DNA of 64,000 nt. Source: Agromyces bauzanensis. Lineage in GTDB: Bacteria > Actinomycetota > Actinomycetes > Actinomycetales > Microbacteriaceae. Position 1 is the stretch's first letter. The number at the start of each line of letters is the position of its first letter. The translations under genes were made by a program, and so were the position numbers. Positions 36,725 through 45,338 of the stretch are shown one piece after another. Location: contig NZ_BMMD01000003.1 of NCBI RefSeq assembly GCF_014645655.1, positions 62,001 to 126,000 of the forward strand. The letters run 5' to 3'. Below the pieces are notes generated by a model. It was not told the origin of the DNA. It made no database searches and saw only the letters and a program-made list of their open reading frames with translations.

Positions 36725-37366
36725 ATGACGCTCGGCAGCGAGGACGCAGTGGCCCGGCCGAGGCTCGGACGCGCGCCGTCGACGACCCACGCCGAGATCA
36801 GCCACGTGGCCCTCACGCTGTTCATGGAGCGAGGATTCGACCAGACCACGATCGACGACATCGCCCGCGAGGCCGGCATCGGCCGACGCACGCTGTTCCG
36901 CTACTTCCCCTCGAAGAACGACCTGCCGTGGGGCGACTTCGGCCCTCTCCTCGACCGCATGCGCGAACAACTGTCGGGGATGCCCGACGACATCCCGATG
37001 ATGGAGCAGCTGCGCATCGCGGTCGTCGAGTTCAACCGGGTGCCCGAGGAGGAGTGGCCCTACCATCGCCGCCGCATGGAGCTGCTGCTGCACGTGCCCA
37101 CGCTCCTCGCCCACTCGACGCTGCGCTACGCCTCGTGGCGGCGGGTCGTGGCCGAGCATGTCGCCCGCCGGCTCGAGCTGCCGGAGCAGGACCTCATTCC
37201 GCAGACGATGGCGTGGACCTGCCTCGGCGTCTGCCTCGCGGCGTACGAGAAATGGCTCGATGACGGCGCGGCGCCGCTGCTCGACCTCCTCGACGAGGCG
37301 TTCCGGCTCATCGACGAGCGCATCGACACCAAGGTGGTGCAGGCGCACCGGGGCGCACGGGGATGA
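36725..37366 (+). CDS. mftR: TetR-family regulator MftR
   Basis: Regulator of the mycofactocin locus; in mycobacteria MftR responds to long-chain acyl-CoA. 213 residues. Helix-turn-helix FDQTTIDDIAREAGIGRRTLFRYFPSKND (read in two parts: TTIDDIAREAGIG and RRTLFRYF) near residues 38-66, and MftR-like WPYHRRRMELLLHVPTLLAHS further on. The start at 36725 follows a strong GGAAGGGGG; an upstream in-frame ATG at 36674 is possible. Four bp before mftG. Confidence 0.88.
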   Translation: MTLGSEDAVARPRLGRAPSTTHAEISHVALTLFMERGFDQTTIDDIAREAGIGRRTLFRYFPSKNDLPWGDFGPLLDRMREQLSGMPDDIPMMEQLRIAVVEFNRVPEEEWPYHRRRMELLLHVPTLLAHSTLRYASWRRVVAEHVARRLELPEQDLIPQTMAWTCLGVCLAAYEKWLDDGAAPLLDLLDEAFRLIDERIDTKVVQAHRGARG

Positions 37367-37370
37367 CCCG

Positions 37371-39062
37371 GTGACCGGTGCCGGGGCCGCCCGCACGACC
37401 GTCGTGGTCGGCGCCGGCGCCGCCGGCGCGGCGCTCGCGGCCCGGCTGAGCGAAGACCCCGATCACCGGGTGATCGTGCTCGAGGCAGGGCCGGTACCCC
37501 GCTCGCGGGGGCAGTTCCCGCCCGAGCTGCTCGACGCGTCGACGGTGCAGGGCGCGATGCCGGGGCATCCGGCGAACTGGTCGTACCTCGGCCACCTCAC
37601 CCCCGACCTGCCGTACACGATCGCCCGCGGCCGCACCATCGGCGGCTCGTCGACCATCAACGGCGGCTACTTCGTGCGCGCCCGCCCCGAGGATTTCGCC
37701 AGGTGGGCGGATGCCGCGGGCCCCGACTGGAGCTTCGAGCGTGTGCTTCCCGTGCTGCGCGACCTCGAGCGCGACCTCGACTTCGGGGCGGGCGAGTTCC
37801 ACGGCGACACCGGGCCGATGCCCGTGCGCCGCGCGGCGCAGTCGAACCCCGCCGCCCGCGCCTTCACGGCCGCGGCGCTCGAGCTCGGCTTCCGGGCCGA
37901 GCCCGACAAGAATGCGCCCGGACCGGCCGGCGTCGGCCCCGTGCCGCAGAACGTCGTCGACGGTGTGCGCATCAACACGGGCCTCGCCTACCTCGATCCC
38001 GTGCGCGACCGTCCCAACCTCGATGTGATCGGCGGATGCCGCGTGCGGCGTGTCGTGTTCGACGGCACGCGGGCGGTCGGGGTCGAGGTGGCTGGGGGCG
38101 GCGGCCCCGGGGCATCCGGTCGTGCCGATGCATCCGGCGCATCCGGTCGGGTGATCGAGGCCGACGAGGTCGTGCTGTGCGCGGGCGGCATCGGCACGCC
38201 GCACCTGCTGCTCGTCTCGGGCGTCGGACCGGCCGAGCAGCTGCACGCGCACGGCGTGCCCGTCGTTCGCGATGCGCCCGGTGTCGGCCACGCGTTCAGC
38301 GATCACCCCGACCTGTCGGTCGGCTGGCGCGCCCGGCGCGAGGTCATGGACCCGCGCACGCCCGAGACGTTCACGACCGCGCTGAACTTCGCATCGCCCG
38401 GCGGGGACCCGGCGGGCGACCTCGAGATCATGGTCGCGGTCAAGACGATGAACCACCTGCTCATGGGCTCGCGCGGCGTGGTGGCCGGCGGTGCCCGGGC
38501 GGCGCTGCGGCATCCGATCGCCACCGTGCGGGCCGTGCGCGGCGCGTCGCTCTCGCGACTGCGGGAGCAGGCGGCGCACGGACGCGACCTCGTGCTGCTC
38601 GTGGGGCTGCAGGGCGAGGAGGCGCGCGGCTCGATCACGCTCGAGTCGGCCGACCCCGCGGTGCATCCGCGCATCGACTACCGGTACCTGTCGACCGCGC
38701 ACGACCGGGAGCGGATGCGGCTCGGCATCCGCACGGCCGTGGCGCTGCTGCGCACGCGCGCCTTCGCCGACCTGTTCGAGCGGCTCACCGAACTCGACGA
38801 CCCGACCCTCGACGACGATGCCGCGCTCGATGCGTGGATGCTCGCGCATCTCGGCACCGCGATCCACCTGTGCGGCAGCACGCCCATGGGACCGGCCTCC
38901 GACCCGGGCGCCGTCGTCGACCCCCTCGGGCGCGTGCGCGGAGTGTCGGGGCTCCGCGTCGCCGACACGTCGATGCTGCGGGATGCCCCGTCGCGCGGAC
39001 CGGCCGCGACCGCCGTGCTCATCGGGGAGCTCGTCGCGCGCTTCATGCGGCGCGGCGACTGA
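37371..39062 (+). CDS. mftG: Mycofactocin-associated GMC oxidoreductase MftG
   Basis: FAD flavoprotein that reoxidises mycofactocinol and passes electrons on to respiration. 563 residues from a GTG 4 bp after mftR. FAD motif VVVGAGAAGAALAARL, GMC signature 1 region RGRTIGGSSTINGGYFVRA, signature 2 region LCAGGIGTPHLLLVSGVGP, and the C-terminal His of HLCGSTPMG. The small Gly/Ala/Ser insert near residue 245 (GGPGASGRADASGASGR) is low-complexity and made of GGCATCCG repeats. Confidence 0.9.
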   Translation: MTGAGAARTTVVVGAGAAGAALAARLSEDPDHRVIVLEAGPVPRSRGQFPPELLDASTVQGAMPGHPANWSYLGHLTPDLPYTIARGRTIGGSSTINGGYFVRARPEDFARWADAAGPDWSFERVLPVLRDLERDLDFGAGEFHGDTGPMPVRRAAQSNPAARAFTAAALELGFRAEPDKNAPGPAGVGPVPQNVVDGVRINTGLAYLDPVRDRPNLDVIGGCRVRRVVFDGTRAVGVEVAGGGGPGASGRADASGASGRVIEADEVVLCAGGIGTPHLLLVSGVGPAEQLHAHGVPVVRDAPGVGHAFSDHPDLSVGWRARREVMDPRTPETFTTALNFASPGGDPAGDLEIMVAVKTMNHLLMGSRGVVAGGARAALRHPIATVRAVRGASLSRLREQAAHGRDLVLLVGLQGEEARGSITLESADPAVHPRIDYRYLSTAHDRERMRLGIRTAVALLRTRAFADLFERLTELDDPTLDDDAALDAWMLAHLGTAIHLCGSTPMGPASDPGAVVDPLGRVRGVSGLRVADTSMLRDAPSRGPAATAVLIGELVARFMRRGD

Positions 39063-39109
39063 GTTGGCACGGGCAGGCGAATGTCAGCGGGATCGGCAAG
39101 AGTGGGGGC

Positions 39110-41212
39110 ATGACGCTCGCCGCCCCATCCACCGACCTCCGCGCCTCCGCGCTGGCCGCGCTGCGCGAGCTCGTGGGCCGCGGCGACGGGGAGTTCCACG
39201 ACGGTCAGTTCGAGGCGATCGAGGCACTCGTCGCCGGGCGGCGTCGGGCGCTCGTGGTGCAGCGCACTGGCTGGGGCAAGTCGGCGGTGTACTTCGTGGC
39301 GACGCTGCTGCTGCGACGGCAGGGCGCCGGACCCACGGTGCTCGTGTCGCCGCTCCTCGCGCTCATGCGCGACCAGATCGCGGCGGCCGAGCGCGCCGGG
39401 GTGCGCGCCGTCGCCATCAACTCCACGAACCCGCACGAGTGGGCCGACGTGCAGGCGCGGCTCGCCGCCGACGAGGTCGACGTGCTGCTCGTATCGCCCG
39501 AGCGGCTCAACAACCCGGCGTTCCGCGAGCAGCAGCTGCCGGCACTCGTGCGCCGCATCGGCATGCTCGTGGTCGACGAGGCGCACTGCATCAGCGACTG
39601 GGGTCACGACTTCCGGCCCGACTACCGGCGGCTGCGCGACCTCATCGCCGAGATCCCAGCGGGCGTGCCGGTGCTCGCCACCACGGCCACGGCGAACAGC
39701 CGGGTGGTGGCGGATGTCGCGGAGCAGCTCGGCTCGTCAGGCGACGTGCTCACCATTCGCGGGCCGCTCGCCCGTGCATCGCTGCGACTCGGTGTACTGC
39801 GGCTGCCCGATGCGCCGACGCGGCTCGCGTGGCTGCTGAGCCATCTCGACGACCTGCCGGGATCGGGCATCATCTACACGCTCACGGTCTCGGCGGCGAA
39901 CGACACGGCGCGGCTCCTGCGCGAGCGAGGGCACAGCGTGCGCGCCTACACGGGCCAGACCGATCCCGACGAGCGCGAGGAATCCGAGGGCATGCTGAAG
40001 CGCAACGAGGTCAAGGCCCTCATCGCCACCAGTGCACTCGGCATGGGGTTCGACAAGCCCGACCTCGGCTTCGTGCTGCACCTCGGCGCTCCGTCGTCGC
40101 CGGTCGCGTACTACCAGCAGGTCGGCCGAGCCGGTCGCGCGAGCGAGAGCGCCGACGTGCTGCTGCTGCCGGGCACCGAGGACCGCGCGATCTGGCACTT
40201 CTTCGCGACCGCGTCGATGCCCGACGAGGAGCGCGCCCGCCGCGTCATCGACGAGCTCTCCGACGTGCCGCTCTCGACGCCCGCGCTCGAGGCTCGCGTC
40301 GATATCCGGCGCACGCCGCTCGAGCTGCTGCTCAAGGTGCTCGACGTCGACGGCGCCGTGCGACGCGTGCAGGGCGGATGGGTCGCAACCGGCACGCCGT
40401 GGACCTACGACGCAGAGCGCTACGAGCGCATCGCCGCCGAGCGCGAGGCCGAGCAGCAGCACATGATCGACTACGAGCAGGCCGACGGGTGCCGCATGGA
40501 GTTCCTCCAGCGCTCGCTCGACGACGACACGGCGGCGCCATGCGGTCGGTGCGACACCTGTGCGGGAGCGTGGTACCCGGGCGAGCTGGCCGAGGGCGCC
40601 GCGGCCGCGGCATCCGTGGCCCTCGACCGCGTCGGCGTGCCGATCGAACCGCGACGCGCATGGCCCACCGGAGCCGACCGGCTCGGCGTTCCCGTGAAGG
40701 GGCGCATCGCACCGGCCGAGCAGGCCGGCGAGGGTCGCGGGCTCGCCCGGCTCACCGACCTCGGCTGGGGCGGTACGCTGCGTGAGCTCTTCGCCGCGGG
40801 CGCGCCCGACGCGCCGGTGTCGCCGCAGGTGCTCGCGGCGTGCGTGCGCGTGCTCGCCGAGTGGGGCTGGGCCGAACGGCCGGTCGCGGTCGTGTCGGTG
40901 CCGTCGCGGTCGCGCCCGCTACTCGTGGACTCGCTCGCACGCGGGCTCGCCGAGGTCGGGCGGCTTCCGTACCTCGGCGCCCTCACCCCCGTGGGCGGCG
41001 GGCCCACGGGTCGGCCCGGCGGTAACAGCGCCTTCCGCTTGGCCGGCGTTTGGGAGCGGTTCGCCGCCGACGGGCTGGATGTGCCGCCTGGCGGCGTGCT
41101 GCTTGTCGATGAGCTGGCCGACAGCCGCTGGACGCTGACCGTGGCGGCTCGTGCCCTGCGCGCGGCGGGCGCCACCGAGGTGCTGCCGTTCGTGCTCGCG
41201 CTGCGCGGCTGA
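39110..41212 (+). CDS. RecQ-type ATP-dependent DNA helicase with phosphoribosyltransferase-like C-terminus
   Basis: DNA-unwinding enzyme of recombination and repair. 700 residues. Walker A QRTGWGKSAVYF near 50, DEAH near 157, the RecQ loop SDWGHDFRPDYRRL, motif V/VI ATSALGMGFDKPDL and YYQQVGRAGRA. A zinc region follows with CRMEFLQ and CGRCDTC. After about 590 comes a domain found in many actinobacterial RecQ proteins that ends like a type I phosphoribosyltransferase: GGVLLVDELADSRWTLTVAAR near 665 (the DD of the PRPP motif reads DE). The start follows GTGGGGGC; a longer frame upstream overlaps mftG and is not credible. Confidence 0.87.
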   Translation: MTLAAPSTDLRASALAALRELVGRGDGEFHDGQFEAIEALVAGRRRALVVQRTGWGKSAVYFVATLLLRRQGAGPTVLVSPLLALMRDQIAAAERAGVRAVAINSTNPHEWADVQARLAADEVDVLLVSPERLNNPAFREQQLPALVRRIGMLVVDEAHCISDWGHDFRPDYRRLRDLIAEIPAGVPVLATTATANSRVVADVAEQLGSSGDVLTIRGPLARASLRLGVLRLPDAPTRLAWLLSHLDDLPGSGIIYTLTVSAANDTARLLRERGHSVRAYTGQTDPDEREESEGMLKRNEVKALIATSALGMGFDKPDLGFVLHLGAPSSPVAYYQQVGRAGRASESADVLLLPGTEDRAIWHFFATASMPDEERARRVIDELSDVPLSTPALEARVDIRRTPLELLLKVLDVDGAVRRVQGGWVATGTPWTYDAERYERIAAEREAEQQHMIDYEQADGCRMEFLQRSLDDDTAAPCGRCDTCAGAWYPGELAEGAAAAASVALDRVGVPIEPRRAWPTGADRLGVPVKGRIAPAEQAGEGRGLARLTDLGWGGTLRELFAAGAPDAPVSPQVLAACVRVLAEWGWAERPVAVVSVPSRSRPLLVDSLARGLAEVGRLPYLGALTPVGGGPTGRPGGNSAFRLAGVWERFAADGLDVPPGGVLLVDELADSRWTLTVAARALRAAGATEVLPFVLALRG

Positions 41213-41219
41213 GTCGCTC

Positions 41220-41260
41220 GGTGGTCGAGGAGCGAGCGCCGGCGAGCGTATCGAGACCAC
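41220..41260. repeat. Dispersed imperfect palindrome, copy 2
   Basis: GGTGGTCGAGGAGCGAG at the left and GTATCGAGACCAC at the right. It lies 8 bp after the helicase stop and may serve as its terminator. A half copy (GAGTTCTCGATACGG) follows at about 41264-41278. Confidence 0.7.
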
Positions 41261-41291
41261 GTCGAGTTCTCGATACGGCCCTGGCCGACCC

Positions 41292-41309
41292 GGTACCGTT
41301 TGGTACCAT
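41292..41309 (+). promoter_or_regulatory. Tandem GGTACC sites and -10 box of the VapBC operon
   Basis: GGTACC occurs at 41292-41297 and 41302-41307, one helical turn apart. TACCAT (41304-41309) lies 5 bp before the antitoxin ATG at 41315, the geometry of a leaderless actinobacterial promoter. The paired GGTACC sites are candidates for autoregulation by the antitoxin. Confidence 0.5.
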
Positions 41310-41314
41310 CGATC

Positions 41315-41569
41315 ATGGCGGTGAACCTGAGACTGACACCTGAGATCGCGGATGCCCTTCGTGAGCGCTCCCGCGCGAGTGGCGTGAGCCAACAGGAGAT
41401 CCTCCGCCGGGCGATCGAGCGCTATCTCGAAATCGAAGCCCGATCTGCGTCGTCGTATCGGGCGAGCCTCATCCCCCCGCGCAGGCCGTTCCAGGAGAGT
41501 GAAGAGCAGCTCGTCCTCCCCATCGGCGTCAGCTCCGAGACGCTCCTCGACCGCGACGACCGACTCTGA
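41315..41569 (+). CDS. Ribbon-helix-helix antitoxin (VapB-like)
   Basis: Neutralises the PIN toxin encoded next and likely represses the operon. 84 residues. The first 45 are an RHH DNA-binding fold (VNLRLTPEIADALRERSRASGVSQQEILRRAI); the polar rest would wrap the toxin. The ATG at 41315 is preferred over a TTG at 41300 because of the promoter geometry. Stop and next start overlap as TGATG. Confidence 0.8.
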   Translation: MAVNLRLTPEIADALRERSRASGVSQQEILRRAIERYLEIEARSASSYRASLIPPRRPFQESEEQLVLPIGVSSETLLDRDDRL

Positions 41570-41979
41570 TGTTGGTCTACGTCGACAGCAGCGCATTGCT
41601 CAAGCGCGTCGTGGCCGAGTCGGAATCCATCGCCATCGGCGCCGCCCTCGGCGCGGCCGCCCGAACCGGCACCGTGCTGGCCTCGTCGACGCTCGCATGG
41701 GTCGAAGTGACGCGCGCGCTTCGGAGCCGCCTCGACACCGTCGATCCCCGACTCATCGGCCGGCTGAGCGACAGTGCCCTCTCAGGCGTGCAGGAAGCCC
41801 AGATCACTCCAGAGGTGACCGCGGTGGCCCGCCGTATCGGCCCACCGACGCTTCGCTCGCTCGACGCGATCCACCTCGCCACCGCCACGCTCCTCGAGGC
41901 CGATGAGGTGTGGGCGTACGACCGGCGCCTCCTCGACGCCGCTGACGGGCTCGGGCTCGTCACTGCGTCACCCGTCTGA
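41569..41979 (+). CDS. PIN-domain ribonuclease toxin (VapC-like)
   Basis: Mg-dependent endoribonuclease of a toxin-antitoxin pair. 136 residues. All four acidic positions appear intact: MLVYVDSSALLKR (Asp6), WVEVTRALR (Glu), LDAIHLATATLL (Asp) and VWAYDRRLLDAA (Asp). Translation is coupled to the antitoxin by TGATG. The 230 bp after it hold a double repeat and no gene. Confidence 0.85.
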   Translation: MLVYVDSSALLKRVVAESESIAIGAALGAAARTGTVLASSTLAWVEVTRALRSRLDTVDPRLIGRLSDSALSGVQEAQITPEVTAVARRIGPPTLRSLDAIHLATATLLEADEVWAYDRRLLDAADGLGLVTASPV

Positions 41980-42123
41980 CGGGTCTGCCGTTCTCGATGT
42001 TTCCGTAGCCGCCGCCGGGGTGGCCCGCCGGCTCGCACCGTGCGGGCCACCGCGGTGCTCGAGTCGACCACCTCCACCGCACCGCGGTATCGCCTGTACG
42101 CGCTCGCGACCGAGCCGCCGAAA

Positions 42124-42206
42124 CCGGTCGAGTAGCGCCGCAGGCGCGTCTCGAGACCCTCGTGCACGGGTCTCGATCCGCCGCTTCGCGGCACCTCGAC
42201 CACCGG
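42124..42206. repeat. Pair of dispersed palindromes facing each other, copies 3 and 4
   Basis: CCGGTCGAGTAGCG...TCTCGAGACCC is followed after about 9 bp by an inverted unit GGGTCTCGATCCG...CACCTCGACCACC. The double unit fills the end of the gap between the PIN toxin gene and paaZ, where two transcripts converge; a terminator role is plausible. Confidence 0.65.
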
Positions 42207-42211
42207 GGCCG

Positions 42212-44293
42212 TCACACGGCCGCCGGCGCGAGCTCCTTCGCGACGAGCGTGAGCACGTCGTAGGTCGCCACGATGGCGTCGTCCTGGTTCTTCAGCACCG
42301 CGTCCCAGCGCACCTCGCCGTACTCGTCGGTCTCGCGCGGCGAGATCTCCTTCGCCGTGAGCTCCACGCGGATCGAGTCGCCGGGCGACACGGGCGTGAT
42401 GAAGCGCAGGTTCTCGAGGCCGTAGTTGGCGAGCACCGGGCCGGGCGCCGCGTCGACGAACAGGCCCGCGGCCCACGACACGAGCAGGTACCCGTGCGCG
42501 ACGCGGCCGGGGAAGAACGGGTTGGCGGCGGCCGCCTCCTCGTCCATGTGCGCGTAGAACGTGTCGCCGGTGAAGTTCGCGAATGTCTCGATGTCCTCGA
42601 GCGTCACCGTGCGCGACTTGCTCACCACCTGGTCGCCGATGCGCAGTTCGGCGAGCGACTTCCGGAACGGGTGCACGCCGCCCGGCTGCGAGGCCGCACC
42701 GGTGTGCCACACGCCCGTGAGTGCGGTGAGCATCTCGGGCGAGCCCTGCACGGCGGTGCGCTGCATGTGGTGCAGCACCGCGCGGATGCCGCCGAGCTCC
42801 TCACCACCGCCGGCGCGCCCGGGTCCGCCGTGCACGAGGCTCGGCAGCGGCGAGCCGTGGCCGGTCGACGAGCGCGCGTCGTCGCGGTCGAGGAAGAGCA
42901 CGCGACCGTTGTACGCGGCGATCCCGCCGGCGAGGGCCACCGCCACCTCGGGATCGTGCGTCGCCACGCTCGTCACGAGCGAGCCGCCCCCGCGCGCCAC
43001 GAGTCGCACGGCGTCGTCGACCGTGTCGTACCCGACGATCGACGCGACGGGCCCGAACGCTTCGACCTCGTGCAGCGCGGGGCTCGAGGCATCCGTGAAT
43101 CTCAGCAGCATGGGGGCGACGAAGGCGCCGTCGGACACGTCGGCGGCCTCGCCGTCGGCACGCATGACGCTCGGGGCATCCATCGATCCGATCACGAGCT
43201 CGCCGCCCGCGGCCTCGAGCTTCCCGACCTGCCGCAGCACCTCGTCACGTTGCGCGACCGACGCGAGCGGACCCATCGTGACGCCCTCGACTCGCGGGTC
43301 GCCGAGCACGACGCGCTCCTGGATGCGCGCACGCACCGCGTCGATCACGGCGTCGACGGATGCCGCGGGCACGACCGCGCGGCGGATGGCCGTGCACTTC
43401 TGCCCCGCCTTGCTCGTCATCTCGACGACGAGCTGCTTGACGTACGCGTCGAACTCCGGCGTGCCGGGCACGGCATCAGCGCCGAGCACCGACGCGTTGA
43501 TCGAGTCGGTCTCGCTCGTGAATCGCACGCCACCGGTCTGCACCGAGTCGTGCGCGCGCAGGCGCTCGGCGGTCGACGCCGACCCCGTGAATGCCACGAG
43601 GTCGCCGAGCCGCAGGTGGTCGAACAGGTCGGGCACGCTGCCCGACACGAGTTGCAGCGAGCCCTCGGGGAGCAGGCCCGACTCGACCAGGATGCGCACG
43701 AACGCCTCGGCGAGGTAGCCGGTGGGCGTCGCGGGCTTCACGAGCGTGGGCACGCCCGCCAGGAAGGCCGGTGCGAACTTCTCGAGCGAGCCCCACACGG
43801 GGAAGTTGAAGGCGTTGATCTGCACGGCGACACCGGGAAGCCGCGAGTAGATATGCCGACCGAGGAATGAGCCGTCCTTCGAGAGGCTCTCGACATTGCC
43901 GTCGACGTACACCTTCGCGTTCGGCAGCTCACGGCGGCCCTTGCCCGAATACGTGAAGAGCACGCCGAGGCCGCCGTCGATGTCGACCCAGGAGTCCTGC
44001 TTCGTCGCACCGGTACGGCTCGAGAGCTCGTAGAGCTCGGCCTTGCGCTCGGTGAGCGCGAGCGCCATCTGCTTGAGCAGCACGGCGCGCTGGTGGAAGG
44101 TCAGCTCGCCCAGCGAGCGCTGCCCCACCGTGCGCGCGTACTCGAGGGCCGCGCCGAGGTCGAGCCCCTCGGTCGAGACGCGCGCGACCACGTCGCCGGT
44201 CGACGCGTCGCGCACCTCGACGGCGGATGTCGCGGCCGCGGCATCGGGGGTCCACCACTCGCCGTTCACATAGCTCGGCAGGATCTCGGTCAT
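42212..44293 (-). CDS. paaZ: Bifunctional oxepin-CoA hydrolase / aldehyde dehydrogenase PaaZ
   Basis: Opens the oxepin-CoA ring (hydratase domain) and oxidises the resulting aldehyde with NADP. 693 residues. The aldehyde dehydrogenase domain (1 to about 520) has VAFTGSASTAERL and the catalytic Cys in KAGQKCTAIRRAVV near 298. The MaoC hotdog domain (from about 545) has FANFTGDTFYAHMDEEAA and FPGRVAHGYLLVS with the Asp/His pair. Of two adjacent ATGs, 44293 has the better spacing to AAAGGAG. Confidence 0.94.
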   Translation of the reverse strand: MTEILPSYVNGEWWTPDAAAATSAVEVRDASTGDVVARVSTEGLDLGAALEYARTVGQRSLGELTFHQRAVLLKQMALALTERKAELYELSSRTGATKQDSWVDIDGGLGVLFTYSGKGRRELPNAKVYVDGNVESLSKDGSFLGRHIYSRLPGVAVQINAFNFPVWGSLEKFAPAFLAGVPTLVKPATPTGYLAEAFVRILVESGLLPEGSLQLVSGSVPDLFDHLRLGDLVAFTGSASTAERLRAHDSVQTGGVRFTSETDSINASVLGADAVPGTPEFDAYVKQLVVEMTSKAGQKCTAIRRAVVPAASVDAVIDAVRARIQERVVLGDPRVEGVTMGPLASVAQRDEVLRQVGKLEAAGGELVIGSMDAPSVMRADGEAADVSDGAFVAPMLLRFTDASSPALHEVEAFGPVASIVGYDTVDDAVRLVARGGGSLVTSVATHDPEVAVALAGGIAAYNGRVLFLDRDDARSSTGHGSPLPSLVHGGPGRAGGGEELGGIRAVLHHMQRTAVQGSPEMLTALTGVWHTGAASQPGGVHPFRKSLAELRIGDQVVSKSRTVTLEDIETFANFTGDTFYAHMDEEAAAANPFFPGRVAHGYLLVSWAAGLFVDAAPGPVLANYGLENLRFITPVSPGDSIRVELTAKEISPRETDEYGEVRWDAVLKNQDDAIVATYDVLTLVAKELAPAAV

Positions 44294-44308
44294 CATGCTC
44301 CTTTCAAT

Positions 44309-44368
44309 GGGGAGCCCGGTGCTCCCCTGCGCCACGTCGCCGCGCGGTGCGCCACTTCATGTGGCGCA
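44309..44368 (-). promoter_or_regulatory. Two hairpins in the paaH-paaZ leader
   Basis: GGGGAGC/GCTCCCC with a 5-nt loop (44309-44327) lies just before the paaZ ribosome site. TGCGCCAC/GTGGCGCA with a 5-nt loop (44348-44368) lies 20 bp further upstream. Both are perfect. In the 142-bp gap they could tune paaZ translation or mRNA stability, or mark an operator. Confidence 0.45.
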
Positions 44369-44435
44369 GAGGTTGCGAAAGTGGCGCGGTCCGTGTGGGT
44401 CTTGGATGTGTCGAGGTGGTACGTGGGGGTGCCGC

Positions 44436-45338
44436 TCACGGGGCATCCCACAGGTAGAAGCCCTCGCCGGTCTTGCGGCCGAGCTTGCCCTCGGCGACCA
44501 TGCGGCGCAGCAGGTTGGGCGGGTCGAACCGTTCGCCGAGCGTCGACGAGAGGTACTCGGCGATGCCGAGCCGCACGTCGAGTCCGACGATGTCGGTGAG
44601 GCGCAGCGGGCCGAGCGGATGCTTGTATCCGAGAGTCATGGCGTTGTCGATGTCCTCGGCCGACGCGACGCCGTCTTCGAGCATGCGGATGGCCTCGAGC
44701 CCGAGGGCGACGCCGAGTCGCGACGACGCGAAGCCCGGGGCATCCGTGACGACGATCGGCGTCTTGCCGATGGCCTCGACCCACTCACGGGCCTTGGCCA
44801 CGAGCACGCCGTCGGTCGCGTCGCCGCGGACGATCTCGACGAGCTGCGACGCCGGCACGGGGTTGAAGAAGTGCATGCCGAGGAAGCGCGACGGCCGCTC
44901 CAGGAGCGCGGCAAGCTGGTCGATCGAGATCGACGACGTATTCGACGCGAGCGCCGCGTCGGCCGCGAGCACCGCCTCGACGCGGGTGAGGGCGTCGATC
45001 TTCAGCTCCAGGTCCTCGGGCACGGCCTCGACGACGAGGCCGCAGCGGGCGAAGTCGGCGAGGTCGGTGCTCGTCGCGAAGCGGGCGCCGATGACGCCCG
45101 CGTTCTCGTCGGCGGTGCCGCGGGCGACGGATGCCTCGACGGACTCGAGCACCCGCTTCGAGGCCGCCGCCGCGGCATCCGCATCGCGTTCGACGACCGT
45201 GACCCGGGAGCCGACGAGCAGGAACGCGTGCGCGATGCCCGCGCCCATGCGCCCGCCGCCGAGCACGCCGACGTCGGACGGGGCTCCGGCCGCTGGTGGT
45301 CGAGTAGGCGCGCCAGCGCCGTATCGAGACTCGCTCAC
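44436..45338 (-). CDS. paaH: 3-hydroxyacyl-CoA dehydrogenase PaaH
   Basis: NAD-dependent oxidation of 3-hydroxyadipyl-CoA to 3-oxoadipyl-CoA. 300 residues. VGVLGGGRMGAGIAHAF is the NAD-binding motif near residue 25, then SNTSSISIDQLA and LGMHFFNPVPASQLVEIV with the catalytic His. The C-terminus YKHPLGPLRLTDIVGLD is typical. The GTG at 45338 overlaps the paaF stop; a dispersed repeat supplies codons 4-15 (SRYGAGAPTRPP). Confidence 0.9.
   Translation of the reverse strand: MSESRYGAGAPTRPPAAGAPSDVGVLGGGRMGAGIAHAFLLVGSRVTVVERDADAAAAASKRVLESVEASVARGTADENAGVIGARFATSTDLADFARCGLVVEAVPEDLELKIDALTRVEAVLAADAALASNTSSISIDQLAALLERPSRFLGMHFFNPVPASQLVEIVRGDATDGVLVAKAREWVEAIGKTPIVVTDAPGFASSRLGVALGLEAIRMLEDGVASAEDIDNAMTLGYKHPLGPLRLTDIVGLDVRLGIAEYLSSTLGERFDPPNLLRRMVAEGKLGRKTGEGFYLWDAP
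45295..45330. repeat. Dispersed palindrome inside the paaH N-terminus, copy 5
   Basis: GGTGGTCGAGTAGGCG at the left and GTATCGAGAC at the right, wholly within paaH. Read on the coding strand it gives the residues before the NAD-binding motif. Confidence 0.75.
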
